Shown piece by piece: positions 19,190 through 28,313 of a DNA stretch of 64,000 nt; the first letter of the stretch is position 1; every line of letters begins with the position of its first letter. Where the stretch lies: positions 186,001-250,000 of the forward strand of contig NZ_JAMXQU010000001.1 of the NCBI RefSeq assembly GCF_024054035.1, in the 5' to 3' direction. The notes below the pieces were generated by a model. That model made no database searches, had not been told where the DNA came from, and was given only the letters and a program-made list of their open reading frames with translations. This stretch comes from Asaia lannensis NBRC 102526 (GTDB lineage: Bacteria; Pseudomonadota; Alphaproteobacteria; Acetobacterales; Acetobacteraceae). A program made the translations under genes and the position numbers.

Positions 19190-19660
19190 TTAGCCGCGAC
19201 CGCGATAGCCCGGAACATCCTGCGCAGGAACCCAGACGCCCTCGGGCGGCAGGCCGGTCTGCCAGAAAACGTCGATCGGAATGCCGCCGCGCGGATACCA
19301 GTAGGCACCGATACGCAGCCATTTGGGGTTCAGAACCTCGACGAGCTTCGTCGCGATGCTGACTGAACAGTCTTCGTGAAACGCGCCGTGATTGCGAAAG
19401 CTGGTCAGATAGAGTTTGAGCGACTTGCTCTCGACGATCCATTCGTCGGGAATGTAGTCGATGACGATATGGGCGAAATCGGGCTGCCCGGTGACCGGAC
19501 AAAGCGATGTGAATTCCGGTGCGGTGAAACGAACGACATAATCGCGCCCCTTGTGCGGGCTGGGTACGCGTTCGAGCGTCGCGGTTTCCGGGCTGTCGGG
19601 TTGTACGGTCTGACGTCCGAGCTGGCTGAGTGCCGAGAGATCGTTCTCTGATGTGGTCAT
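19190..19660 (-). CDS. queF: NADPH-dependent 7-cyano-7-deazaguanine (preQ0) reductase
   Basis: A 156-residue T-fold enzyme that reduces preQ0 to preQ1 for queuosine modification of tRNA. The short (type I, YkvM-like) form is recognised by [15 protein letters not shown] with catalytic Cys54 and Asp61, and [20 protein letters not shown], the QueF motif that binds NADPH. It is divergent from rnd, with only 29 bases between the starts. No preQ1 riboswitch is apparent in that small gap. Confidence 0.96.
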   Translation of the reverse strand: MTTSENDLSALSQLGRQTVQPDSPETATLERVPSPHKGRDYVVRFTAPEFTSLCPVTGQPDFAHIVIDYIPDEWIVESKSLKLYLTSFRNHGAFHEDCSVSIATKLVEVLNPKWLRIGAYWYPRGGIPIDVFWQTGLPPEGVWVPAQDVPGYRGRG

Positions 19661-19689
19661 GAGGGTCTGCCCTGATGTAAGGAAGGAAA

Positions 19690-20874
19690 ATGCAAGTGTC
19701 TCAAGCCGGTTTCCCAGCCCCAGTCATCGTGTCTTCTACAGACGATTTGGCCCAACTCTGTGCTCGACTCAAGCATGAGCCGTTCGTGACGATCGATACG
19801 GAGTTCGTGCGCGAGCATACATACTGGCCTGAGCTCTGCGTCGTGCAGCTTGGCGGCGTGAACGATGTGGCAGTGATCGACACGCTGGCGCCGGGGATGG
19901 ACCTTGCCCCTCTGGCCGATTTGCTGGCAACCGAGAGCTGCGTGAAAGTCTTCCATGCAGCGCGTCAGGACCTTGAGATTTTCCTGCATCTTTTCGACGT
20001 TCTGCCACGGTCGATTTTCGATACCCAGGTTGCGGCCATGGTGGGCGGCTATGGCGATCAGGTGGGATATGACACGCTGGTCAACGCTATTACGGGCGCA
20101 AGCATCGACAAGACCCATCGCTTCAGCGACTGGGCCGCGCGCCCTCTGTCGAAGGCACAGATTGCCTATGCGGCGGCGGACGTCACGCATCTGCGTACGG
20201 TCTATCTCGCCCTGCATGACGAGCTGGAAAAGCAGAACCGTCTGCACTGGGCCGATGCCGAGCTGGCCGTTCTCAACGATCCGGCAACCTTCCGGCCCGA
20301 TCCACGCCGTCAGTGGGAGCGCCTGAAGGCACGCACCAATAACCGACGTATGCTCGGTGTGCTGCGCGAGGTAGCGGCCTGGCGCGAGATGGAAGCGCAG
20401 GCGCTCAATATTCCGCGCCAGCGTCTGATACGCGACGAGAGCCTGCTGGAGATCGCCGCCGTGCGTCCGCAGGATGCCGAGGCTCTGTCGCGTGTTCGCG
20501 GCGTTTCGCGTGGCTTTGCCGAAGGCAAGGCAGCGCCCGGTCTGCTCGCTGCAATCCAGACCGGTCTGGACCTGCCTGAGAAAGATCTGCCCCGTCCACC
20601 GCGCAAGCAGGAGGGTGCCAAACCTTCCGCCGCACTTGTGGCTCTGCTCAAGGTGGTTCTTGCTGCCGGCTGCGAAGCCAATCGCGTGGCTCCCAAACTT
20701 GTGGCGACGAGCGATGATCTGGACAGCCTCGCGCTGGGCGAAACGGACAGTCCTGTTCTGAAGGGCTGGCGTCGCGCCGTCTTCGGTGAAGATGCTCTGG
20801 CACTGCTCAATGGCGAAATCCGCCTTGCCGTCGAGGGGCGTTCGGTGCGGCTCATCCGCAACAAGAACGACTGA
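19690..20874 (+). CDS. rnd: Ribonuclease D
   Basis: A 394-residue 3'-5' exoribonuclease for tRNA and other stable-RNA 3' maturation. The DEDD motifs are visible: [29 protein letters not shown], and [10 protein letters not shown] with the Tyr-x3-Asp of the DEDDy class. An HRDC domain follows (about residues 205-290, [20 protein letters not shown]). A GTG two codons after the ATG is a possible alternative start. Confidence 0.95.
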   Translation: MQVSQAGFPAPVIVSSTDDLAQLCARLKHEPFVTIDTEFVREHTYWPELCVVQLGGVNDVAVIDTLAPGMDLAPLADLLATESCVKVFHAARQDLEIFLHLFDVLPRSIFDTQVAAMVGGYGDQVGYDTLVNAITGASIDKTHRFSDWAARPLSKAQIAYAAADVTHLRTVYLALHDELEKQNRLHWADAELAVLNDPATFRPDPRRQWERLKARTNNRRMLGVLREVAAWREMEAQALNIPRQRLIRDESLLEIAAVRPQDAEALSRVRGVSRGFAEGKAAPGLLAAIQTGLDLPEKDLPRPPRKQEGAKPSAALVALLKVVLAAGCEANRVAPKLVATSDDLDSLALGETDSPVLKGWRRAVFGEDALALLNGEIRLAVEGRSVRLIRNKND

Positions 20875-20903
20875 GCATACGGATCGTACAGGGCAATTGT
20901 CAG

Positions 20904-20923
20904 GCGGTCCCGGTCGGGACCGC
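20904..20923 (+). terminator. Hairpin behind rnd (no T-tract)
   Basis: GCGGTCCC GGTC GGGACCGC, an 8-bp GC-rich stem 30 bases after the rnd stop and 50 bases before the gcrA promoter. No T run follows, so termination is only suggested. Confidence 0.45.
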
Positions 20924-20969
20924 GCCTATGATTTATACCTCATTCTTTGGTAATTCGGTCGGGTTCAGA

Positions 20970-20998
20970 TTGACTTGGGCAAGAGCTCTGTGTTTATC
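20970..20998 (+). promoter_or_regulatory. Candidate promoter of gcrA
   Basis: TTGACT (20970-20975), a 17-base spacer, and TTTATC (20993-20998). The implied start is near 21006, about 90 bases before the gcrA ATG, leaving a moderately long leader. Confidence 0.5.
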
Positions 20999-21095
20999 CG
21001 CCAGTCTCACTATAGAAAAATCCGGTTTTGCGGATTGAGCAGATCGTATCGACACCCTAGTTTTACGTCACAGGACTGAATGAGGAGCACGGGCG

Positions 21096-21824
21096 ATGGA
21101 ATGGACTGACGAAATAATCTCCCGTCTTCAGACGTTATGGCAGGAAGGACTGTCGACAGCCGAGATTGGCAGGCAGCTGTCGATCACCAAGAACGCTGTC
21201 GTTGGCAAAGCGCATCGTCTTGGGCTGCCGCCTCGCCCGTCTCCCATTCGTGCCGCAGCCAAATCCCGCAAGGATGCGACTGCCGAGACTGCTGCAGCTG
21301 CCCAGCCAGCCGGTTCTGGCGAAGCCCTGTCTGAAACGCCGGTCGCACCCGTTTCCGGACCTGTCGCCGATACCCGGACGAAGCCCGTTATGGCTGAAGC
21401 CGCAGCGCGCAGCGCGCAGTCCGAAACGACCGCTGCCAAGGCAACGCCGGCTGCCAGACCAGAGACCGTCTCCGCTCCACCGACCGCTCCCAAGGCCGAG
21501 CCCGTCAAGCACGTCGCCGAGACCCCTGCCGCTGCAGCCGAGACGGCGCAGGAAGCTCCGGTGTCCAGCAAGGCTGCTCCGCCCCGTAAACCTGCAGAGG
21601 CCAAGACCATGGCACCAGATCTGATGCTCCGTCCGCTCCTGCGTCCGTTGACGGCCGATACGTCGCCCCGTCGCGGTCCGTCCTGCTGCTGGCCGAATGG
21701 CGATCCCGGCACCCCGGGCTTTCATTTCTGCGGTGCCAAGCCTGTGCCCGGTAAGCCCTATTGTGCCGAACATTGCGCAATTGCCTATGTGAAGCTGCGC
21801 GACCGTCGCGAAAGCGCCGGCTGA
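21096..21824 (+). CDS. gcrA: GcrA cell-cycle regulator
   Basis: A 242-residue GcrA-family protein. The N-terminal helix-turn-helix is diagnostic: MEWTDEIISRLQTLWQEGLS, then ITKNAVVGKAHRLGLPPRPSP. The middle (residues about 55-170) is Ala/Pro/Lys/Thr-rich and low-complexity, longer than in Caulobacter. The C-terminal 50 residues hold SCCWPNGDPGTPGFHFCG and YCAEHCAIAYV, a Cys/His-rich segment that may bind metal. In Caulobacter GcrA associates with sigma-70 and acts at promoters with GANTC sites methylated by CcrM. The role in this organism is inferred. Confidence 0.93.
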   Translation: MEWTDEIISRLQTLWQEGLSTAEIGRQLSITKNAVVGKAHRLGLPPRPSPIRAAAKSRKDATAETAAAAQPAGSGEALSETPVAPVSGPVADTRTKPVMAEAAARSAQSETTAAKATPAARPETVSAPPTAPKAEPVKHVAETPAAAAETAQEAPVSSKAAPPRKPAEAKTMAPDLMLRPLLRPLTADTSPRRGPSCCWPNGDPGTPGFHFCGAKPVPGKPYCAEHCAIAYVKLRDRRESAG

Positions 21825-21861
21825 GCCGACCCGGTCTTATGTCCGGTCTCATGCAAGAATA

Positions 21862-21895
21862 AAAAAAGCCCGATCCATGCGGACCGGGCTTTTTT
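21862..21895. terminator. Bidirectional terminator between gcrA and the bactofilin gene
   Basis: AAAAAAGCCCG (21862-21872) pairs with CGGGCTTTTTT (21885-21895), with a further TCC/GGA pairing around an ATGC loop. It is symmetric and serves both converging genes. Confidence 0.88.
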
Positions 21896-21916
21896 CTTGC
21901 GCATCACGCGGCCTTG

Positions 21917-22591
21917 TCAGGCAGCAGGTGTTGCGTCTTCGGTCTTTTCGGAGGCCGGAGCAGGCGTTTCGACCGGAGCCGGGCGAGACGGCATGTCGCC
22001 TGTGATCATTTCGAGATGACCCGTGATCTGGCCGCCATCTTCCACCTGCAGGCGACGCGTGCGCGTCTTGCCGATCAGACGTCCGGTTGCACGCACGGTC
22101 AGATTGCCGCGCACAGTAAGCGTTCCGTCGATCGTACCCGCCAGATCGGCGTCTTCAACCTCGATTTCGCCACGGAAAACGCCGCCCTGTGCCACGGAAA
22201 GTTCCGTTGCCTGAAGCAGGGTCGCTTCGACCGTGCCTTCAACGACCAGACGCTCTGCGTCCTGGATCGAGCCCTGAACCGAAATGCCGCGGCCTACGAC
22301 CAGCGTACGGCGGTCGGATGCTTCACGACGGCCACCCGCTGCGGAGGGCGCTGCGGCAGCTGGGCGCGCAGGAGCTGCCGGTGTTGCGGGAGAGGGCGGG
22401 GCAGGGAAAGGCGAACGACCCATCGCGGCAGAATCCTTCTGTTGTGAGGCTGGTATGGCGTCTGCCGCTGGGGCCGGACGCTCGGGAAAGAGCGAAGAGC
22501 TGCCCGAGGCAGGAGCAGCCGGTTTTTGGCCAGGATTGGCCGAAGCACCTGAAGATGAAGTTGTCTCTTCTGGTTTGCGTCGTTTGAACAA
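21917..22591 (-). CDS. Bactofilin (polymer-forming cytoskeletal protein)
   Basis: A 224-residue protein. The core (about residues 90-195) is a DUF583/bactofilin right-handed beta-helix with repeating hydrophobic turns: GISVQGSIQDAERLVVEGTV, LLQATELSVAQGGVFRGEIE, GTLTVRGNLTVRATGRLIGK. Long Pro/Ala/Ser-rich tails flank it at both ends. Bactofilins polymerise without nucleotides and scaffold cell-shape or wall enzymes. The start is a TTG at 22591 giving MFKRRKPEE, which fits bactofilin N-termini. Confidence 0.9.
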   Translation of the reverse strand: MFKRRKPEETTSSSGASANPGQKPAAPASGSSSLFPERPAPAADAIPASQQKDSAAMGRSPFPAPPSPATPAAPARPAAAAPSAAGGRREASDRRTLVVGRGISVQGSIQDAERLVVEGTVEATLLQATELSVAQGGVFRGEIEVEDADLAGTIDGTLTVRGNLTVRATGRLIGKTRTRRLQVEDGGQITGHLEMITGDMPSRPAPVETPAPASEKTEDATPAA

Positions 22592-22894
22592 GAGAACCCC
22601 GCTGCGCGTTCTGGAAGGTGGCGGTTCGGGTGCCGCGAACGGCTGGTAACAGACAAAAAACCATCCCGGGGATGATTTGCGTCCTGACCCGGCTTACACG
22701 TTTAGTTGCGCAAGCGACAAGCGGATATAAGGCAGGTTTTCGCGGTTTTTGACCCTGACCCGGTCTTGTGTCATGGCCTGTCGGAAAGAATGCCGAACCT
22801 GTCGTTCACGCACCATAACGATCACGCCCGATCGTGTTGATTTCATGGCGCGATCCCGGTTTATTCCGGCAAAATTCATCGTATCGGAGACTTC
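22592..22894. other. Divergent intergenic region, bactofilin / PfkB kinase
   Basis: A 303-base region with no supported gene. It holds the kinase promoter candidate at 22837-22865 and a short palindrome CATCCC-G-GGGATG near 22663. The bactofilin promoter must lie on the left side, but no clear -35/-10 pair stands out there. Confidence 0.6.
22837..22865 (+). promoter_or_regulatory. Candidate promoter of the PfkB-family kinase gene
   Basis: TTGATT (22837-22842), a 17-base spacer and TTTATT (22860-22865), ending 29 bases before the ATG at 22895. A GGAGA motif sits just before the start codon. Confidence 0.5.
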
Positions 22895-23872
22895 ATGACT
22901 GCCCCCACACTCGATCTGCTCTGCATCGGTAATGCCATCGTCGATATTCTGGCGCCCGTCTCGCACGAGACACTCGCCACGCTGGGATCGCCTTTGGGCA
23001 GCATGACGCTGATCGATGCCGACCAGGCCGCTGCGATCGAGGCTGAAATCACGCCTGAACAGGTCATGGGCGGCGGTTCGGCAGCCAATACGGCTGTCGT
23101 GGCAGCGCGCCTCGGTGCGCGTGTGGGCTATCTCGGCAAGGTGGCGTCCGACGAGGCCGGTCAGGGCTACGCGCGCGATCTTGCTGCGCAAAAGCTGTTC
23201 TATCCTTCCGCGCCCGTTCAGAACGCCGATCGCCCTACGGCACGCTGCATCATTCTGGTTACGCCTGATGGGCAGCGCACCATGCATACCTATCTTGGCA
23301 TCTGCACCGAGTTCGGGCCGGAAGATGTCGATCAGGCTGCCGTTGCTGCGGCCGGCGTGACCTATATGGAAGGGTATCTGTTCGACAAGGATCGCGCCCA
23401 GTCGGCCTTCATCCTCGCCGCTGAAACCGCTCACAAGGCCGGTCGTCGCGTCGCTCTTACATTGTCCGACACCTTCTGCGTTGCCCGTCATCACGCCGCA
23501 TTCCGCGCCCTCGTCGCCGGGCATATCGACATCCTGTTCGCCAACGAGGCCGAAATCTGCGCCCTGTACGAAACCGAGGATTTCGACTCTGCTGCCGAGC
23601 AGGCCGGTCGCGATGCCGCTCTTGTGGTCCTGACCCGCAGTGAAAAGGGCGCTGTTATTCTGTCCGACGGCCAGAAGCTTGTCGTCCCGACAGAGGCGGT
23701 CAAGGTGGTCGATACGACTGGCGCTGGCGATGCGTTTGCAGCGGGCTTCCTGGCCGGGCTGGCCAAGGGACGCAGCCTTGAAGACTGTGCCCGTCTCGGC
23801 AATGCCTCTGCCGGTGCCATCATCACCCGCATGGGGGCACGTCCTGCCGCCGATTTCGCACTCAAGGCCTGA
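22895..23872 (+). CDS. PfkB-family sugar kinase, probable adenosine kinase
   Basis: A 325-residue ribokinase-fold enzyme. LDLLCIGNAIVDILAPV is the N-terminal strand, MGGGSAANTAVVAARLGA is the PfkB substrate-binding signature, and VVDTTGAGDAFAAGFLAGLA holds the catalytic Asp and anion hole. The subgroup is usually annotated as adenosine kinase in alphaproteobacteria. Phosphorylation of adenosine to AMP is likely, but another nucleoside or sugar cannot be excluded. It is monocistronic by appearance, with a GC-rich hairpin just behind it. Confidence 0.85.
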   Translation: MTAPTLDLLCIGNAIVDILAPVSHETLATLGSPLGSMTLIDADQAAAIEAEITPEQVMGGGSAANTAVVAARLGARVGYLGKVASDEAGQGYARDLAAQKLFYPSAPVQNADRPTARCIILVTPDGQRTMHTYLGICTEFGPEDVDQAAVAAAGVTYMEGYLFDKDRAQSAFILAAETAHKAGRRVALTLSDTFCVARHHAAFRALVAGHIDILFANEAEICALYETEDFDSAAEQAGRDAALVVLTRSEKGAVILSDGQKLVVPTEAVKVVDTTGAGDAFAAGFLAGLAKGRSLEDCARLGNASAGAIITRMGARPAADFALKA

Positions 23873-23878
23873 AGGGTA

Positions 23879-23899
23879 TTGCGGGGCAGCGCCCCGCAA
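23879..23899 (+). repeat. GC-rich intergenic hairpin behind the kinase gene
   Basis: TTGCGGGGC AGC GCCCCGCAA, a 9-bp perfect stem starting 7 bases after the stop and followed by GGACCCGG. It resembles the element at 11478 in position, triloop and the GACCC tail. Confidence 0.6.
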
Positions 23900-24071
23900 G
23901 GACCCGGAGAAAGACCCGGAAACGCTAAAAAACCGGCTCTTTCCGATCCTTTCATTGCACTCTGACGCGAAATTGTGCAGAACACGGCCAATCCGTCAGT
24001 CCCGGCTTTGTGTCGTTCCAAGGGAGCGATCCGGCAGGGCATGACCCTGCAAGCCCGATCAGGACCGCTTC

Positions 24072-25895
24072 ATGGAAATCCGTAACATCGCCATTATCGC
24101 GCACGTCGATCATGGCAAGACTACCCTTGTCGATCAGCTTCTCAAGCAATCCGGCTCGTTCCGCGAGAACCAGCATGTTGCCGAACGCGCGATGGACAGC
24201 AACGACCTTGAGCGTGAGCGTGGCATCACCATTCTTGCCAAGTGCACCTCGGTCGTCTGGAACGACACGCGCATCAACATCATCGACACCCCGGGCCACG
24301 CCGATTTCGGCGGCGAGGTCGAGCGTATCCTGAGCATGGTGGATGGCGCGATCATCCTGGTCGACTCGGCTGAAGGCGCTCTGCCGCAGACCAAGTTCGT
24401 TCTGGGCAAGGCGCTGGCCCGCGGCCTGCGTCCGATCGTTGTCGTGAACAAGATCGACCGTGGCGATGCCCGCCCCGACGAAGTTCATGAAGAAATCTTC
24501 GACCTGTTCGCAGCACTCGGCGCTGACGAGCATCAGCTCGACTTCCCGATGCTGTACGCTTCGGGCCGTCAGGGCTGGGCCGATCTGGAAATGAACGGCC
24601 CCCGCAAGGATCTGTCCCCGCTGTTCGATCTGGTGCTGCGCCATGTGCCCACGCCGGGCCTCGACAAGGAAGCGCCTTTCGGCATGGTTGCGACCATTCT
24701 CGAAAGCGACAACTTCCTGGGTCGTATCCTGACAGGTCGTATCGAGCAGGGCCGCGCCCGCCTGAACATGCCGGTTCGCGTGCTGCGCCCCGATGGCTCG
24801 ATCGTGGAAACGGGTCGTCTGACCAAGCTGCTGTCGTTCCGCGGTCTCGATCGTGTGCCGGTGGAAGAAGCCGAAGCCGGTGACATCGTGGCCGTGGCCG
24901 GTCTGTCCGATGCGACGATCCCTGACACCATTGCCGACCCGTCGCTCGATGCGCCTCTGCCCTCGACCCCGGTCGATCCGCCGACCCTGTCGATGACCTT
25001 CCGCATCAATGACGGTCCTCTGGGCGGTCGTGAAGGCAAGAAGGTGACGTCGCGTCAGATCCGTGACCGTCTGTTCAAGGAAACCGAAGGCAACGTGGCC
25101 ATCAAGGTGACCGAGAGCGCCGAGAGCGAGGCTTTCGAGGTTGCGGGTCGCGGCGAACTCCAGCTCGGCGTGCTGATCGAGACCATGCGTCGCGAAGGCT
25201 TCGAGCTGACCATCGGTCGCCCGCGTGTTCTCTTCCGTAACAACGAAGAAACCGGCGAGCGTGAAGAGCCGTACGAAGAGGTTCTGGTTGACGTGGACGA
25301 GCCCTATTCGGGCGTGGTCGTCGAAAAGATGTCGATGCGTAAGGGCGTGATGCAGGACATGCGTCCGTCGGGTGGTGACAAGGTTCGTCTGACCTTCCTC
25401 ATCCCGTCGCGTGGCCTGATCGGCTATCACGGCGAGTTCCTGACCGACACGCGCGGCACGGGCATCATGAACCGTCTGTTTGCAGGCTATAAGCCCTATG
25501 CAGGCACGATCGATGGCCGTCGCAACGGTTCGCTGATCTCGGCAGAAGACGGTGCGACCACGCAGTACGCCCTGTTCTCGCTGCAGGATCGCGGTACGCT
25601 GTTCGTCGAAGCCGGTGAGAAGATCTACACGGGCATGATCCTCGGCGAGCATTCGCGCGAGAACGATCTCGATGTGAACGCCGTACGTGAAAAGAAGCTG
25701 ACCAACATCCGCGCTGCCGGCAAGGACGATGCGCTGCTTCTGACGCCGCCGCGCAAGATGAGCCTTGAGCAGGCCATCGCTTATATCGAGGACGATGAGC
25801 TGGTCGAAGTGACGCCGTCTGCGGTTCGTATCCGCAAGCGCTACCTGGACCCGAACGAGCGCAAGCGTATGTCGAAGGTCAAGTCTGACGTCTGA
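24072..25895 (+). CDS. typA: Translational GTPase TypA/BipA
   Basis: A 607-residue ribosome-associated GTPase. G1 is [16 protein letters not shown]2 [13 protein letters not shown]3 [14 protein letters not shown] and G4 NKIDR. EF-G-like domains follow, then the BipA C-terminal domain ([17 protein letters not shown] and [21 protein letters not shown]). It assists ribosome assembly and stress adaptation. The length and order match the family exactly. Confidence 0.97.
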   Translation: MEIRNIAIIAHVDHGKTTLVDQLLKQSGSFRENQHVAERAMDSNDLERERGITILAKCTSVVWNDTRINIIDTPGHADFGGEVERILSMVDGAIILVDSAEGALPQTKFVLGKALARGLRPIVVVNKIDRGDARPDEVHEEIFDLFAALGADEHQLDFPMLYASGRQGWADLEMNGPRKDLSPLFDLVLRHVPTPGLDKEAPFGMVATILESDNFLGRILTGRIEQGRARLNMPVRVLRPDGSIVETGRLTKLLSFRGLDRVPVEEAEAGDIVAVAGLSDATIPDTIADPSLDAPLPSTPVDPPTLSMTFRINDGPLGGREGKKVTSRQIRDRLFKETEGNVAIKVTESAESEAFEVAGRGELQLGVLIETMRREGFELTIGRPRVLFRNNEETGEREEPYEEVLVDVDEPYSGVVVEKMSMRKGVMQDMRPSGGDKVRLTFLIPSRGLIGYHGEFLTDTRGTGIMNRLFAGYKPYAGTIDGRRNGSLISAEDGATTQYALFSLQDRGTLFVEAGEKIYTGMILGEHSRENDLDVNAVREKKLTNIRAAGKDDALLLTPPRKMSLEQAIAYIEDDELVEVTPSAVRIRKRYLDPNERKRMSKVKSDV

Positions 25896-25986
25896 TCCGG
25901 GCATCTCCTGACCGCTTGACACAGGCAGGTCAGGGGATACCTGGACAGGTGGACAAGATGCGTTCCCGGGTAGAACGGACTTTCAG

Positions 25987-26016
25987 AAAAAGGCCACCGG
26001 CAACGGTGGCCTTTTT
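25987..26016 (+). terminator. Intrinsic terminator behind typA
   Basis: AAAAAGGCCACCG GCAA CGGTGGCCTTTTT is a perfect 13-bp stem with tetraloop GCAA and T-tract. The rest of the 309-base region between typA and the next gene (25896-26204) is AT-richer and should hold the promoter of the small exported protein; TTTACG and TTATCT with a 17-base spacer near 26051-26079 are a weak candidate. Confidence 0.92.
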
Positions 26017-26204
26017 CATGATCGTGTCTTGATTAAGGCGGATATGTGCCTTTACGGTGCGATTACAGTCATTTTATCTAATTTCTCCCGAGACGATTTG
26101 AGAAAAGGCTGATAGCGTCCACAAGGTCATGAGTTCAGGTGGGTGAATTCTTCATCCCGACTGACGCCTGTGATTATGTGAATTCGTTTTCTGGAGCTCG
26201 TTTC

Positions 26205-26498
26205 ATGCTCGTTTTCAATCGTCGCCTTCTCACCGGTGTTGCCGCTCTTGCCATGACGCTGAGCGCTCCTGCTTTCGCTCAGACCGCACAGGAAGCAGCT
26301 CCCGCAGCCCCTGCCGCTGCGGCACCGGCAGCCCCCGCTGCACCGGAAGCCACGGCACCCGCTCCCACCTCTGAAGCGGCTCCGACGGCCACGACGGAAG
26401 ACAAGGCCGCCAAGCACAAGGGCAAGCACAAGCATAAGCACAAGCACCACAAGAAGGGTGCAGAAGCCGCCGCCGAGAAGGATGCTTCCGGCAACTGA
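26205..26498 (+). CDS. Small exported Ala/Pro-rich protein with Lys/His-rich tail
   Basis: A 97-residue protein. A clear signal peptide (MLVFNRRLLTGVAALAMTLS, cleavage after AFA) precedes an Ala/Pro/Glu-rich low-complexity stretch, a basic stretch rich in alternating Lys and His (KHKGKHKHKHKHHKKG), and an acidic end. The composition recalls acid-shock (Asr-like) periplasmic proteins and metal- or proton-buffering peptides, but no homology can be claimed. The ATG at 26205 is chosen because the longer frame would bury the signal peptide. A terminator follows 20 bases after the stop. Confidence 0.7.
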   Translation: MLVFNRRLLTGVAALAMTLSAPAFAQTAQEAAPAAPAAAAPAAPAAPEATAPAPTSEAAPTATTEDKAAKHKGKHKHKHKHHKKGAEAAAEKDASGN

Positions 26499-26518
26499 TC
26501 GATCTTCAGATCGACATG

Positions 26519-26548
26519 AAAACGGGGCCCGAAACGGCCCCGTTTTTT
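26519..26548 (+). terminator. Intrinsic terminator behind the Lys/His-rich protein gene
   Basis: AAAACGGGGCC CGAAAC GGCCCCGTTTT, an 11-bp stem followed by further T. It is symmetric, with an A-run on the left. Confidence 0.88.
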
Positions 26549-26706
26549 ATTGTCCATATCCCGCCCCCTGAGTCGTCCCGGGCATTGCGTATTCCCGGAG
26601 CACTCCGTCATGAGCGCTTCGTTTCATGGCGCCGGAAGAGTTCGGGTCGATCTGCCCGAAAGCGCTCAGGGACAGGCAAAGATAGCGTGCATCACTGAAT
26701 GGTTGC

Positions 26707-27000
26707 TCAGGTCAGCGTCGGGACAATGACTGCTTTGCGTGGCCGTGCACGATTGGCCGTTGCGAAACTGACCATTCGACTTTCCGTTTCGTCCCAGAGC
26801 GTATGGCTGAAAAGCTCTTTCAGTGCTTCACCCAGCCCAAATGTTTTGACGTTTGCAAAAACGCTATGAGCTTCATGACAGGCGGCCAGGCGATAATTCG
26901 GAATGCCCGGAGCCGCATGGTGAATGTGGCGCAGGCCAATACTGCCGGAGAACCAGTTCAGCCGGCGTGGCAGGCGCAGACACCTCATTCGAAAACTGGG
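26707..27000 (-). pseudogene. Relic of a fatty-acid desaturase gene (3' end only)
   Basis: The minus-strand frame encodes about 95 residues that match only the C-terminus of membrane fatty-acid desaturases. LNWFSGSIGLRHIHHAAPGI contains the third histidine box (HIHH), followed by PNYRLAACHEAH and LWDETESRMVSF, the usual family ending. The first two histidine boxes and all membrane helices are missing. Upstream the frame stays open only to an in-frame stop at 27028-27030, just past the 3' end of dadA. No full gene can exist here, so it is a truncated remnant, probably not expressed as an enzyme. Confidence 0.75.
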
Positions 27001-27053
27001 TCCGTGGCATAACCGGGCAGAACCCGATTATGCCTGCTGAAAACCGGGCGGCT

Positions 27054-28313
27054 TCAGGATGTATAGCGATCCAGCGACAGATCGAGTGAGGGAATATCCG
27101 TGCGCTTGCCGCTGATACGATCGGCCAGAATACGTCCCGAGCCACAGGCCATGGTCCAGCCCAGCGTGCCGTGGCCCGTGTTCAGCCACAGATTGCTGTA
27201 GCGCCCTGACGGCCCGATGACGGGTGTGCCATCCGGCGTGCAGGGGCGTAGCCCGGTCCAGTAGCGGGCGCGGCTCAGATCGGCACCGCCGAACATGTCG
27301 TTGAAAGACAGTTCGAGCGTTTCGCGACGATCCTGGCTCAGCTTGAGACGCCAGCCGGTCAGCTCTGCCGTGCCGCCGATGCGAATACGATCGCCCAGCC
27401 GCGTCATGGCGACCTTGTAGGTTTCGTCATTGACGGTCGAGGTCGGTACGCGGCTCTCATCGACGATCGGGGCCGTGAGCGAGTAGCCCTTGACCGGATA
27501 GACCGGTAAATTGAGTTCGATCGGCTTGAGCAGGCGTGGTGAGTAGCTGCCGAGTGCCAGCACATAGGCATCGGCCGTCAGGCGACCGGCGCTGGTGCGA
27601 ATGCCGTAAATTGCGTCGCTTGCAGCCTCGATGGCCTCGATCTCGGTGCGGAAACGAAAGCTTACGCCCTTTTCCGCCGCCATCGCAGCAAGACGCTGCG
27701 TGAAGAGATAGGCATCGCCCGTCTCATCGCCCGGCAGGCGCAAACCGCCCTTGAGTATCTGGCGCGCGCCGGACAGGCCGGGCTCGTATTTCAGAACCTC
27801 TTCCGTACCCAGCAGCTCATGAGCCACGCCGCTTTCAGAAAGCAGGCGCATGTCCTCATGCGCATGCTCAACCTGCTTGTCCGTGCGGAAAAGCTGGATC
27901 AGGCCTTTCTGGGCATCATCATAGGTAATGCCGGTGCTGCGTCGCAGCTCGGCCTGACAGTCGCGGCTGTATTCCGCAATACGCAGCATACGGCTCTTGT
28001 TGATGTCATAGGCATGATGCGTGCAGTTGCTCAGAAGCTGCGTCATGAAACGCAGCATCGGCATGTTGATGGCAGCAGCGCGCACAACCAGTGGCGCGTG
28101 CTTCTCGAACATCCAGCGGGCAGCCTTGAGCGGCAGACCCGGCATGGCCCAGGGGGTGGAATAGCCCGGTGAGACCTGTCCCGCATTGGCAAAGGAGGTT
28201 TCGAGCCCGACGCCCGGCTGACGGTCGATCACCTCGACCTCATGACCCTGTTCGGCAAGATACCAGGCAGTGGTGACGCCGATGACACCGGCGCCCATGA
28301 CGATGATCTTCAT
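27054..28313 (-). CDS. dadA: D-amino-acid dehydrogenase small subunit (DadA)
   Basis: A 419-residue FAD enzyme that oxidises D-alanine to pyruvate and passes electrons to the respiratory chain. The Rossmann motif KIIVMGAGVIGVTTAWYLAE opens the protein. GYSTPWAMPGLPLKA and RYWTGLRPCTPDGTPVIG are typical of DadA, and LNTGHGTLGWTMACGSGRIL binds FAD near the C-terminus. The ATG overlaps the alr stop by 4 bases (ATGA), so racemase and dehydrogenase are translationally coupled as in catabolic dad operons. Confidence 0.94.
   Translation of the reverse strand: MKIIVMGAGVIGVTTAWYLAEQGHEVEVIDRQPGVGLETSFANAGQVSPGYSTPWAMPGLPLKAARWMFEKHAPLVVRAAAINMPMLRFMTQLLSNCTHHAYDINKSRMLRIAEYSRDCQAELRRSTGITYDDAQKGLIQLFRTDKQVEHAHEDMRLLSESGVAHELLGTEEVLKYEPGLSGARQILKGGLRLPGDETGDAYLFTQRLAAMAAEKGVSFRFRTEIEAIEAASDAIYGIRTSAGRLTADAYVLALGSYSPRLLKPIELNLPVYPVKGYSLTAPIVDESRVPTSTVNDETYKVAMTRLGDRIRIGGTAELTGWRLKLSQDRRETLELSFNDMFGGADLSRARYWTGLRPCTPDGTPVIGPSGRYSNLWLNTGHGTLGWTMACGSGRILADRISGKRTDIPSLDLSLDRYTS

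Noticed and set aside
23952-25922. 656-codon minus-strand open frame opposite typA
   Set aside because: It lies on the complement of a highly conserved GTPase gene and has no motif, signal or RBS of its own.
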